A stretch of DNA of 8,487 nt from JAYZVT01 sp050248375 (GCA_050248375.1 JBFWSL010000175.1:1-8487), one strand, 5' to 3'; positions 1-6,742 are shown, counted from the stretch's first letter. Numbers and translations: made by a program. The notes: generated from the sequence alone by a model not told the origin.

Positions 1-861
1 GCCCTCCAGGAACTGGCCGAGGAAGAAGACGCCGATGACGGCGGCTATGGATATCCAGTCGGGCCAGAACTGCACAAGCGCGACGGCGCCGCCCAGGACG
101 AAGCCCACGATGGGTCCGATATAGGGGATGAAGCTGATGAGGCCCGCCGCCAGGCCGATGAGCAGCCCGAAGTTCAGCCCGATGAGGGTCAGGCCGATCA
201 TGTAGAAGGTGGCCAGGATCAGCAGCACGGTGAACTGTCCGCGCACGAAACCGGAGATGACCTCGTTCATCTCGCCGGCGAGCCGGCGGATGACCGGCGC
301 CTCCGAACGCGGCAGCCAGTTGTCGATCTGCTCGACCATGCGGTCCCAGTCGCGCAGCAGGTAGAAGGCAACCACCGGAGTGACGAGGAACAGCGCGATG
401 AGGTTGAAAAAGGCCAGCCCGCCGCTGAGCAAGGAAGAGAACACCTGGCCGGCGAAGGCGGCTCCCTTCTGCGTGATCTGTGTCAGCGCCTCGTCGAAGC
501 GCTCCGGGTTGCGCGTGGCGAAATCGCCGAACCACTTCTGGCCCTGCTGCTGGGCGAGTTCGCGAAGGTCGCGCAGATAGTCCGGGATCTTGACCATGAA
601 ATCCGCGCTCTGCTGGATCAGCGGCGGCAGCAGCAGCACGGCCAGCATGATGAACACCAGCGTGGCGCAGAGCAGGATGAGCACGGTCGCCATGACGCGG
701 GACAGGCCGAGGCGCTGCAGGCGGTCGGCGACGGGATCGAGGAAATAGGCGATTGCCGCGCCAAGGACGAAAGGCAGCAGCACCGGGCTGACGAAATAGA
801 GGAACAGGACGGCCAGCAGGACGATCCCCACCCAAGCCATCCAGCGCTCGCGCCTGGTCAT
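1..861 (-). CDS. AI-2E family (PerM-type) membrane transporter, C-terminus cut by window edge
   Basis: An integral inner-membrane protein of the AI-2E/PerM (DUF20) family; members export small molecules or ions, and the substrate here is unknown. The reading frame is open from an ATG at 861 to base 1, giving 287 residues; family members usually have about 340-380, so roughly the last 60-90 residues are missing. Hydrophobic segments lie near residues 8-40 and 55-80, followed by a soluble stretch (about 85-140) rich in D, E, R and Q, then further segments near 148-170 and 208-265. The FIPYIGPI motif at residues 244-251 is the family hallmark. The ATG overlaps the stop of the preceding phosphatidyltransferase gene (ATGA, 861-858), implying translational coupling. 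Family assignment is confident; function is inferred only at family level. Confidence 0.9.
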   Translation of the reverse strand, partial: MTRRERWMAWVGIVLLAVLFLYFVSPVLLPFVLGAAIAYFLDPVADRLQRLGLSRVMATVLILLCATLVFIMLAVLLLPPLIQQSADFMVKIPDYLRDLRELAQQQGQKWFGDFATRNPERFDEALTQITQKGAAFAGQVFSSLLSGGLAFFNLIALFLVTPVVAFYLLRDWDRMVEQIDNWLPRSEAPVIRRLAGEMNEVISGFVRGQFTVLLILATFYMIGLTLIGLNFGLLIGLAAGLISFIPYIGPIVGFVLGGAVALVQFWPDWISIAAVIGVFFLGQFLEG

Positions 862-1466
862 CTGCCCGTGGCTCCCCCTGCATGGCTCGCGCGCTGGCGC
901 TTCGACGCCTTGGGACGGCGGCGCGGCGGCGGCTCGTAGACGGCCATGTCGTGGACCCAGCTTAGCATATAGGCGCCAGCCGAAACGATGGTGAGGCCGC
1001 CGGTGAGCCAGATCGCATAGGCGATGATGTTGCCGAGGCCCAGGGAGAAGGAGATGTCGCCGAGCACCAGGGCGGCCAGCACGATCTGCGACAGGGTGTT
1101 GGCCTTGGACACCATCAAGGGCTGCACGCGCAGGTCGCGGCCGAGCACCCAGGTGAGCAGCACCGCGCCGACTATGAGGAAATCACGGCTCACCACGGCG
1201 ATGACCAGCCAGACGGGAATGGCCGACACCAGGCCCAGCACAACGTAGATGCTGACCAGCAGCAGCTTGTCGGCGAGCGGATCGAGATAGGCGCCGAGCT
1301 CGGTCTTCCAGTCGAAGCGCTTGGCGAGGAAGCCGTCGAGGCCGTCGGTGATACCGGCGGCGACGAAAATCCAGAAGGCGTGGTGCGGCTGGCCGGTGAG
1401 GATCATGTAGACCACCAGCGGCACCAGCAGGATGCGGATCAGCGTGAGAGTATTGGGTATGTTCAC
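858..1466 (-). CDS. CDP-alcohol phosphatidyltransferase family protein (PgsA-like)
   Basis: A 202-residue membrane enzyme that transfers a phosphatidyl group from a CDP-activated lipid to an alcohol. The PgsA-like N-terminus (MNIPNTLTLIRILLVPLVV) suggests glycerol 3-phosphate as acceptor, giving phosphatidylglycerol phosphate. The CDP-alcohol motif is present: D41, D44-G45, A48, G58, D62, D66. The usual Arg after A48 is Lys49, followed by Arg50. Several hydrophobic segments follow, and the tail (about 180-202) is basic and probably cytosolic. The start is a GTG at 1466-1464, supported by AGGAA about 10 bases upstream and by the family N-terminus. The stop overlaps the permease start by ATGA. 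It may be a paralogue rather than the housekeeping PgsA, since a second copy elsewhere in the genome cannot be excluded. Confidence 0.88.
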   Translation of the reverse strand: MNIPNTLTLIRILLVPLVVYMILTGQPHHAFWIFVAAGITDGLDGFLAKRFDWKTELGAYLDPLADKLLLVSIYVVLGLVSAIPVWLVIAVVSRDFLIVGAVLLTWVLGRDLRVQPLMVSKANTLSQIVLAALVLGDISFSLGLGNIIAYAIWLTGGLTIVSAGAYMLSWVHDMAVYEPPPRRRPKASKRQRASHAGGATGR

Positions 1467-1587
1467 AGCGTAGGTTTCCTGCCCGTGCGCGCGGGGTTAC
1501 CGCCCAAGGCAAGCCCCCCGCATTTTTGTCGGCCCAGCATAGTCGCAAGCGCCGCCGCCCCGCCACGGGAAAGCTGCCCCTGCCCGT

Positions 1588-2703
1588 TCAGTTGCTCCTG
1601 AGCACCCAGGTGCCGCCCTGGTTCTCCAGCACGAGGTTCTGGCGGGAAACGGTGTCGGCGAGTTGCTCGGGCGGGCCGGTGAAGGTGAAGGTGACCTGCG
1701 CGACGCGGGCGGAAAGGGAAAGGACTTCAAGTCCATGGACGCCCGGCAGGCGGGAAAGCCGGCGCCGGATATCCTGCCACTCGCGCAGCCCGGAAAATTC
1801 CGCGACGAGCTGGATGGCGACGGAACCGCCGGGCGCACCGGTGGCGCCGGACCCGCGCATGATCTTCCAGCGGCCTTCCAGGATGCCCAGCGACAGGGCT
1901 GCAGCCCGCTCGTTGGCCTCGTCGACGGTGCCGTAGACCCGGTCGGTGCGGCCGAAAGACAGCGGGCCGACCTGGTCGGCGCCGTAGAGTCGCACGGAAA
2001 GCCGGGTGCCGTTGTCGGCCGGCTCGGCGACGGCGATCACCAGCAGCTCGGCCTTGGCGGTATCGCGCAGGGCGGCGAAGACGTTGAGATCGCCGGAAAG
2101 CGCTTGGTTGACCTGTTCCGCGGTGTGGGAAGGCAGGACGCGGGCGAGCTTCACCGGAGCCAGGGCGTGGTCGGTGTCCAGCGACAGCCAGGCCTTGCGC
2201 CAGGGATCGCGGCCGGTGGCGTCGACGCGCCCGTTGGCGATGTAGACCGGCAGCACGGTGACCGGCTCGGCCTGCTGCTCCACGAAGGGAATGTTGTGGG
2301 AGCGCAGCAGATTGCGCACCGCCTGGGGCTGGAATTCGAAATCCAGCCTGGCGATGTAGCGCACCCGGGAGTTCTGCTCGCTGCGCACGGACAGCCCCTC
2401 CAGCATGGACTCGACGGTCTCGTTGCCCACCCGGGGCAGCCTTGGCCATGCCTCGAACGGGGCCAGGCGCTTGAACACGGTACGAAGGGCCTTCTGGTGG
2501 GCCTCCTGCAGCGCCTCCTGCTTGGCGGCGACGGCATCGGTGGAGGTCACGTCCGCGGTCAGCTTGGCCACGGTGAACAGCCGGTCGGAACTGGCGGCAT
2601 GGGCGAGAGCGGACGCCAGGCCGACGCACGCCAGCACAGCCGGCAGCACGGCCATCCGCATGGAGGCGGCTTTGCGGCGGGGCTTGCTGAGTCGGCTGGT
2701 CAT
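1588..2703 (-). CDS. DUF2066 domain-containing secreted protein
   Basis: A 371-residue protein resembling the uncharacterised DUF2066 family, with no known catalytic function. The N-terminus has a basic region (KPRRK, residues 7-11), a hydrophobic core (about 17-34) and a likely signal peptidase I site after AHA at 34-36, so the mature protein is probably periplasmic. The mature part opens with a FTVAKLTADVT stretch and an Ala/Gln-rich helix ending in ALRTVFKRL, as in family members; it shows no obvious metal or nucleophile motif. The ATG at 2703 was chosen because it supplies the positive n-region. An internal ATG at 2661 would also leave a short signal peptide, and neither start has a clear Shine-Dalgarno. 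The frame stays open far upstream on the strand opposite purM, but that is not believed coding. The gene leads the minus-strand group and is divergent from purM. Confidence 0.82.
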   Translation of the reverse strand: MTSRLSKPRRKAASMRMAVLPAVLACVGLASALAHAASSDRLFTVAKLTADVTSTDAVAAKQEALQEAHQKALRTVFKRLAPFEAWPRLPRVGNETVESMLEGLSVRSEQNSRVRYIARLDFEFQPQAVRNLLRSHNIPFVEQQAEPVTVLPVYIANGRVDATGRDPWRKAWLSLDTDHALAPVKLARVLPSHTAEQVNQALSGDLNVFAALRDTAKAELLVIAVAEPADNGTRLSVRLYGADQVGPLSFGRTDRVYGTVDEANERAAALSLGILEGRWKIMRGSGATGAPGGSVAIQLVAEFSGLREWQDIRRRLSRLPGVHGLEVLSLSARVAQVTFTFTGPPEQLADTVSRQNLVLENQGGTWVLRSN

Positions 2704-2731
2704 CGTCGGATTCGTCGCTCTGGAGGGTTTT

Positions 2732-2747
2732 CGGCGGCAAACCGCCG
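2732..2747. other. Short perfect hairpin in the DUF2066 leader
   Basis: CGGCGG and CCGCCG form a 6-bp perfect stem around a CAAA loop, about 30 bases upstream of the DUF2066 start. Neither strand has a T-run after it, so it does not look like a terminator. It might be an mRNA leader structure or a protein site; it could also be chance in GC-rich DNA. Confidence 0.25.
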
Positions 2748-2803
2748 GTTGGAGCAGGGTCGGCACAAATGCGGCGAAATTGGGGGTACCGGCGCCATGC
2801 CGC

Positions 2804-2834
2804 TTGACGCATTGTCGGTTGATCCGCTTGTTAT
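2804..2834 (+). promoter_or_regulatory. Tentative purMN promoter
   Basis: TTGACG at 2804-2809 is a good match to a sigma-70 type -35 box. TGTTAT at 2829-2834 matches the -10 consensus at four of six positions, but the 19-base spacer is longer than ideal. If real, transcription would start near 2841, which would exclude the upstream ATG at 2833 and favour the purM start at 2866. This is eye-read consensus matching only. Confidence 0.3.
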
Positions 2835-2865
2835 GCCAACACCTCACGCCATCCAGCAAGAGACC

Positions 2866-3948
2866 ATGTCCTCTCCCCCGAAATCCGGTGACAAAGGCCT
2901 GACCTATGCGCAAGCCGGCGTGGACATCGACGCGGGCAACGCGCTGGTGAAGGCGATCGGCCCGCTGGCGAAAGCGACGAATCGCGCCGGGGTGATGGGG
3001 GCCATCGGCGGCTTCGGCGGCCTGTTCGACCCGAAGGCGGCGGGCTTCACGGACCCGGTGCTGGTCGCCTGCACGGACGGCGTCGGCACCAAGCTGAAGA
3101 TCGCCATCGACACCGGCCTGCATGACGGCATCGGCATCGACCTGGTGGCCATGTGCGTCAACGACCTGGTGGTGCAGGGCGCCGAGCCGCTGTTCTTCCT
3201 CGACTACTTCGCGTGCGGCAAGCTCGACACCGGCGTGGCCGAACGGGTCATCGCGGGAATCGCGCGCGGCTGCTCGGAGGCCGGCTGCGCGCTGATCGGC
3301 GGCGAGACGGCGGAGATGCCCGGCATGTACGGCGCGGGCGACTACGACCTCGCCGGCTTCAGCGTCGGCGCGGCGGAGCGCGGCGACGTGCTGCCGCGCG
3401 GCGGCATCGCGGCGGGAGACGTGCTGCTGGGGCTGGCCTCGTCGGGGCCCCATTCCAACGGCTATTCGCTGATCCGGCGGGTGGCGGAAAAGAGCGGCAC
3501 CGACTGGGACGCCCCTGCCCCGTTCGATACCGGCCAGACCCTCGGCGAGGCGCTGCTGACGCCGACCCGCATCTACGTGAAGCCGCTGCTCGCGGCCATG
3601 AAGGAGCCCGGCGGCATCAAGGCGCTGGCGCACATCACCGGCGGCGGGCTGCCGGAGAACCTGCCCCGCGTGCTGCCCGAGGGTGTCTCGGCGCATATCG
3701 ACCTGTCGGCCATCGACGTGCCGCCGGTGTTCGGCTGGCTGGCCAGGGAAGGCGGCATAGAGCGGGCCGAGATGTTGCGCACCTTCAACTGCGGCATCGG
3801 CATGGTGGCGGTGTGCGGCGCGCAGGACGCGGACGCCATCGCCGACAGCCTCAAGGCGGCGGGCGAGAATGTGTGCAGGCTCGGCGAGCTGGGCGCGCGC
3901 GAGGGAGAGGCCGTCACCTTCTCGGGCAGGCCGGGGGACATGGCGTGA
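2866..3948 (+). CDS. purM: Phosphoribosylformylglycinamidine cyclo-ligase (AIR synthetase)
   Basis: Cytosolic enzyme of de novo purine synthesis: ATP-dependent ring closure of FGAM to aminoimidazole ribonucleotide. It has 360 residues, the normal length. Family signatures appear in order: TYAQAGVDIDAGNALV near the N-terminus, DGVGTKLK at 71-78, GGETAEMPGMY at 145-155, GPHSNGYS at 194-201, then ITGGGLPENLPRVLP and RTFNCGIGMV toward the C-terminus. The ATG at 2866 is chosen because it leaves about 11 residues before the conserved LTYAQAG, as is usual, and has a purine-rich AAGAGA just upstream. An in-frame ATG at 2833 would add 11 residues and has no visible ribosome site. The stop overlaps the GTG start of purN (GTGA), so the two are co-transcribed and probably translationally coupled. 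Confidence 0.97.
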   Translation: MSSPPKSGDKGLTYAQAGVDIDAGNALVKAIGPLAKATNRAGVMGAIGGFGGLFDPKAAGFTDPVLVACTDGVGTKLKIAIDTGLHDGIGIDLVAMCVNDLVVQGAEPLFFLDYFACGKLDTGVAERVIAGIARGCSEAGCALIGGETAEMPGMYGAGDYDLAGFSVGAAERGDVLPRGGIAAGDVLLGLASSGPHSNGYSLIRRVAEKSGTDWDAPAPFDTGQTLGEALLTPTRIYVKPLLAAMKEPGGIKALAHITGGGLPENLPRVLPEGVSAHIDLSAIDVPPVFGWLAREGGIERAEMLRTFNCGIGMVAVCGAQDADAIADSLKAAGENVCRLGELGAREGEAVTFSGRPGDMA

Positions 3949-4610
3949 GCGCGCGCAAGCGCGTCGGCGCCCTCATCTCCGGACGCGGCAGCAACCTCAA
4001 GGCGCTGATCGCGGCCTGCAAGGACCCGTCCTTCCCGGCCGAGATCGTCACGGTGATCTCGAACCGGCCGGCCGCGCCGGGCCTCGATTTCGCCCGCGAC
4101 GCGGGCATCCCGGCGCTCACCATCGACCACAAGGCATACACGTCCCGCGGCGAGTTCGAGGTGGCGCTGAACCGGGCCCTCGACGGGGCCGGCGTCGAGC
4201 TGATCTGCAATGCCGGGTTCATGCGGCTGCTGACGGCGGAGTTCTGCGAGCGCTGGCGCGACCGCCAGATCAACATCCACCCGTCCCTGCTCCCGGCCTT
4301 CAAGGGGCTGCACACGCACGAGCGGGTACTCGAGGCGGGCGTGCGCATCAGCGGCTGCACGGTGCACTTCGTTCGCACGGAAATGGACTCCGGCCCGATC
4401 ATCGCCCAGGCCGCCGTGCCGGTGCTGGCCGGGGACACGCCGGACAGCCTCGCCGCCCGGGTTCTGGAGGCCGAACACCGGCTTTACCCCCACGCGCTCG
4501 CGCTGGTCGCGGCGGGCAAGGCGCGGGTCGAGGGAGAACGGGTCGTTTACCACCACAACAATGGGGAAAACCCGGGTACTGACGATCCGCTGATTGCCCC
4601 GAAAATATGA
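3945..4610 (+). CDS. purN: Phosphoribosylglycinamide formyltransferase
   Basis: Cytosolic purine-pathway enzyme that transfers a formyl group from 10-formyltetrahydrofolate to GAR, giving FGAR. It has 221 residues, typical of the family. The phosphate-binding loop SGRGSN lies at 12-17. The active-site triad is present as N110, H112 (within INIHPSLLPAFKG) and D148 (in MDSGPI), with the same spacing as Asn106/His108/Asp144 of the E. coli enzyme. The start is the GTG at 3945-3947 that overlaps the purM stop; no better start lies downstream before the conserved RVGALISGRGSN. The last 15 or so residues (NNGENPGTDDPLIAPKI) look like an unstructured extension. The stop codon lies inside a small AT-rich dyad (AATAT-GA-ATATT, 4604-4615). 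Confidence 0.97.
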   Translation: MSARKRVGALISGRGSNLKALIAACKDPSFPAEIVTVISNRPAAPGLDFARDAGIPALTIDHKAYTSRGEFEVALNRALDGAGVELICNAGFMRLLTAEFCERWRDRQINIHPSLLPAFKGLHTHERVLEAGVRISGCTVHFVRTEMDSGPIIAQAAVPVLAGDTPDSLAARVLEAEHRLYPHALALVAAGKARVEGERVVYHHNNGENPGTDDPLIAPKI

Positions 4611-4675
4611 ATATTATCAATGTGGCGCGGCTCCATGCCGCAGCGCAACATGGTAACGCTACCGGGCGGCGCTTA

Positions 4676-4703
4676 TGGACAATGCAAACGGGGCGGTGAT
4701 ACT
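4676..4703 (+). promoter_or_regulatory. Candidate promoter for the P450 gene
   Basis: TGGACA (4676-4681) matches the -35 consensus TTGACA at five of six positions. After a 16-base spacer, GATACT (4698-4703) matches the -10 consensus at four of six. The predicted start near 4710 leaves a leader of about 140 bases. It is the best match I saw between purN and the P450, judged by eye. Confidence 0.4.
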
Positions 4704-4800
4704 AGACGATACGCGTTCATGATTTGGTCGCCGCTGCTGGCGGAAACGCTGAAACCAATCCGCGAGAACAGGATCACGGCAGCGCCCCGGCCGAGGGAAA

Positions 4801-4810
4801 AATTGCAATT
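4801..4810. promoter_or_regulatory. AT-rich 10-bp perfect palindrome, possible operator
   Basis: AATTGCAATT is its own reverse complement, overlaps a second 8-bp palindrome (GCAATTGC, 4804-4811) and sits 42 bases before the P450 start in otherwise GC-rich DNA. It could be a regulator site. No matching second half-site or regulator gene is visible in the window. Confidence 0.25.
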
Positions 4811-4852
4811 GCGCGGCCCCGAGGCTGCCGGAAGAAGCACAAGGAATCACGG

Positions 4853-6223
4853 ATGACCGCCGTCTATTCCGCCACTCATGGGCTTGGCGAGGAACAGAGC
4901 ATCTGGTTCAAGCTGACGCCGCTGCTCGCCCAGAACGACCCCATGATGACGCTGATGCAGCTCGCGGAGAAGTATGGCGGCGTCATCCCGGTCAACCTGA
5001 AGAACCAGCGCATCGTGATGCTCAGCGACGTGGACCACTTCCGCCGCGTGCTGGTCGAGAACGCCGACAACTACACCAAGTATTTCGACGGGCTCCGCGC
5101 CATCTTCGGCAAGAGCATGATCACCATCGACGGCGCGCTGTGGCAGCGCATCCGCATGCCGCAGCAGGCCGCCTTCCATCCCCAGATGTTCGAGGCCTAC
5201 TTCCCCTTCCTGATGGAAGCGATCCGCAACAAGGAAGCGCGCTGGGCCAAGTTCGCCGAGACCGGCGAGACGGTGGAGATGGTCGAGGAGACATGGACCA
5301 TGGCGGCCGACATGGTCTGCCGCGCCCTGTTCGACCGCGAGATGCCGTTCAACCCGCATTTCGTGTTCAAGCAGGTGAAGACCTACACCGACGTGATGAA
5401 CCACAAGTCGCTCCGCCTCAGGAAGGTCAGCGGCGCGCTGGAGGAAGTCACCGGCGAGGACACCGCCAAGGCCATGGAGGTCTGGCATTCCATTCCCGAC
5501 ATGGTCATCAGCGGCGACCAGATCGACGGACGCGAGAAGACCCTGCTGCGCATGCTGCAGAACGCGGAGAAGGACCCGAACTTCCCCGAGTTCGACCACG
5601 CCCAGGTCATCGACGAGATGAAGCAGTATCTGTGGGCCGGCACCGAGACCACGGCGCTGACGCTGGCGTGGTGCCTCTACCTGCTGTCCATACACCCCGA
5701 AGCCGCCGACCGCATCCGCGAGGAAGCCAACCGGGTGTGCGGCGACCGCGAGCCCATGTGGAACGAGGTGCAGCAGCTCACCTACACGCGCATGGTGATC
5801 CAGGAGACCATGCGGCTGTACCCGCCGATCTGGGCGCTGATCCGCATCGCCAAGGGCGACGACGTGATCGACGGCCACGAGATCAAGGCGGGCGACAAGG
5901 TGGTGATGTTCACCTGGATCGCGCACCACAATCCGAAATACTGGACCGAGCCGGAGAAGTTCGATCCCGAGCGTTTCTCTCCCGAGCGCATGAAGCGCCG
6001 GGTGAAGTACAGCTACCTGCCCTTCGCCGCCGGCAAGCGGTCCTGCATCGGCGGCGCGCTGTCGCAGATCGAGAACACGCTGGCGCTGGTGCAGCTCCTG
6101 CGCCGCTTCCAGCCGGAATATGTGGGCGACAGGCCGGCCAAGATCCACGCCACGGTGACGCTGTGCCCGAAGGGCGGTCTGCCCTTCCGCATCCGCGAAC
6201 TGGCCAGGGCGAAGGCGGCCTGA
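4853..6223 (+). CDS. Cytochrome P450
   Basis: A complete 456-residue haem-thiolate monooxygenase. Signatures: WxxxR in the C-helix (W97, R101); I-helix oxygen-activation motif AGTETT at 262-267; ExxR at E318-R321 (ETMR); a DPERF segment; and the haem loop FAAGKRSCIGG beginning at 391, with Cys398 as the iron ligand. There is no N-terminal membrane anchor, so it should be soluble and need electrons from a ferredoxin or flavodoxin system, none of which is encoded here. The longish B-C region and the ETMRLYPPIW and PERF style recall the eukaryote-like P450 branch also found in bacteria; substrate and CYP family cannot be named. The start at 4853 is set by AAGGAA six bases upstream. A start at 4724 in the same frame would add 43 low-complexity residues and is rejected. 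The gene stands alone, between purN and a convergent operon. Confidence 0.96.
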   Translation: MTAVYSATHGLGEEQSIWFKLTPLLAQNDPMMTLMQLAEKYGGVIPVNLKNQRIVMLSDVDHFRRVLVENADNYTKYFDGLRAIFGKSMITIDGALWQRIRMPQQAAFHPQMFEAYFPFLMEAIRNKEARWAKFAETGETVEMVEETWTMAADMVCRALFDREMPFNPHFVFKQVKTYTDVMNHKSLRLRKVSGALEEVTGEDTAKAMEVWHSIPDMVISGDQIDGREKTLLRMLQNAEKDPNFPEFDHAQVIDEMKQYLWAGTETTALTLAWCLYLLSIHPEAADRIREEANRVCGDREPMWNEVQQLTYTRMVIQETMRLYPPIWALIRIAKGDDVIDGHEIKAGDKVVMFTWIAHHNPKYWTEPEKFDPERFSPERMKRRVKYSYLPFAAGKRSCIGGALSQIENTLALVQLLRRFQPEYVGDRPAKIHATVTLCPKGGLPFRIRELARAKAA

Positions 6224-6270
6224 CCGCTGACTCCCATTGTGATTGTCTACCGCTGGAGGTTGGGATTTCC

Positions 6271-6332
6271 GAAACCCCGGCCTTGAGCCGGGGTCCACGC
6301 CGCCATGGACCCCCTGCTTTCGCAGGGGTTTC
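6271..6332. repeat. 62-bp compound palindromic intergenic element
   Basis: The element contains two adjacent hairpins. The first has 8-bp arms ACCCCGGC (6274-6281) and GCCGGGGT (6287-6294). The second has 7-bp arms CCCCTGC (6311-6317) and GCAGGGG (6322-6328) with loop TTTC. The ends GAAACCCC (6271-6278) and GGGGTTTC (6325-6332) are also complementary, as are GGGGTCCA (6290-6297) and TGGACCCC (6306-6313), so alternative folds compete. This layout resembles dispersed intergenic palindromes found in many copies in alphaproteobacterial genomes. It lies 47 bases past the P450 stop and 7 bases past the RidA-like stop, between converging genes, so it may end transcription from both sides. Confidence 0.75.
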
Positions 6333-6339
6333 GACAACT

Positions 6340-6729
6340 TTACTCCGGCAGGCGGGCCACCGCCTCCACCTCGATGCGGAACTCCGGCTTCACCAGCCGC
6401 TGCACGATCAGCAGGGTGTTGGGCGGATACATGCCGCCGGGGAAGAGCTTCGGAAACAGCTTCCTGCGCTCCTCCATGAACGGGTCGATGTCGTCGGGAT
6501 CGATGAGATAGGTGGTGAACTTCACCACCGACCCGAAGTCCGTTCCCAACGCCTTCAGGATCGTGCCCAGCGCGCCGAACACGTCGCGGAACTGGGTCTC
6601 GAAGTCGCCGGGCGCGAGCTGGCCGGCGATGTAGACCATGCGGCCCGGCTCCACCCGGGAAACATGCGAATAGAGTCCCAGCAGCTTGCCGCTGCCGGGC
6701 GGATTCTCGTAGGCGACGCCCTTGCCCAT
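6340..6729 (-). CDS. RidA/YjgF family protein lacking the catalytic arginine
   Basis: A 129-residue RidA-fold protein, normal length for this trimeric family. Seen: GRMVYIAGQLAP near residue 30, an FGALGTILKALG helix, VVKFTTYLID, and the C-terminal IEVEAVARLP. RidA itself hydrolyses reactive enamine/imine intermediates using Arg105. In an alignment by eye on the IEVEA strand, the equivalent residue here is Thr105 (segment PPNTLLIVQRL), while the Glu at 120 is kept. That pattern fits the Arg-less Rid subfamilies, so classical 2-aminoacrylate deaminase activity is not expected. The ATG at 6729 is preferred because GGAG lies 9 bases upstream; an ATG two codons earlier (6735) has it only 3 bases away. 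It is the last of three minus-strand genes, 76 bases after the DinB-like gene. Confidence 0.9.
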   Translation of the reverse strand: MGKGVAYENPPGSGKLLGLYSHVSRVEPGRMVYIAGQLAPGDFETQFRDVFGALGTILKALGTDFGSVVKFTTYLIDPDDIDPFMEERRKLFPKLFPGGMYPPNTLLIVQRLVKPEFRIEVEAVARLPE

Positions 6730-6742
6730 TCTCATGCGCTCC
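6721..6742 (-). promoter_or_regulatory. Translation start region shared with the DinB-like gene
   Basis: On the minus strand this 22-base segment carries GGAG, an ATG, an AGA codon and a second ATG followed by GGC. It matches the start region of the DinB-like gene (7337-7358) at 19 of 22 positions. The GGAG is best placed for the second ATG in both copies. Confidence 0.6.

Larger units (their letters stand above)
4611..4852 (+). promoter_or_regulatory. Intergenic region purN-P450 holding the P450 leader
   Basis: These 242 bases contain no convincing gene. Just after purN is an AT-rich patch, then an imperfect hairpin at 4625-4644 (GCGCGGC against GCCGC/GC with a bulge, loop TCCAT) lacking a T-run; it could be a weak end for purMN transcripts. 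A promoter candidate follows at 4676-4703 and a palindrome at 4801-4810. AAGGAA at 4841-4846, six bases before the ATG at 4853, is a good ribosome site and fixes the P450 start. Confidence 0.55.

Noticed and set aside
1467..1587. Gap between the DUF2066 and phosphatidyltransferase genes searched for a promoter or terminator
   Set aside because: No convincing -35/-10 pair and no stem with a T-run was found, apart from the ribosome site of the downstream gene.
2628..2639. Lipobox-like VLAC in the DUF2066 signal peptide (residues 23-26)
   Set aside because: Leu at the -2 position is a poor fit to the lipobox, and a clear AHA signal peptidase I site lies ten residues further on.
1663..2865. Upstream extension of the purM frame, open back to 1663 on the plus strand
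   Set aside because: It runs antisense through the whole DUF2066 gene, has Gly/His/Gln-rich composition typical of high-GC shadow frames, and PurM is full length without it.
2704..3696. Upstream extension of the DUF2066 frame, open to 3696 on the minus strand
   Set aside because: It is antisense to purM, rich in Arg/Ala/His with no recognisable domain, and would bury the signal peptide in the middle of the protein.
4724..4852. 43-residue N-terminal extension of the P450 from an ATG at 4724
   Set aside because: The residues are unlike any P450 N-terminus, and a good AAGGAA ribosome site sits six bases before the ATG at 4853.
4620..4856. 78-codon plus-strand frame whose stop overlaps the P450 ATG, possible leader peptide
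   Set aside because: It has no ribosome site before its ATG, contains the candidate promoter inside it, and has no recognisable composition or motif. The ATGA overlap is probably chance.
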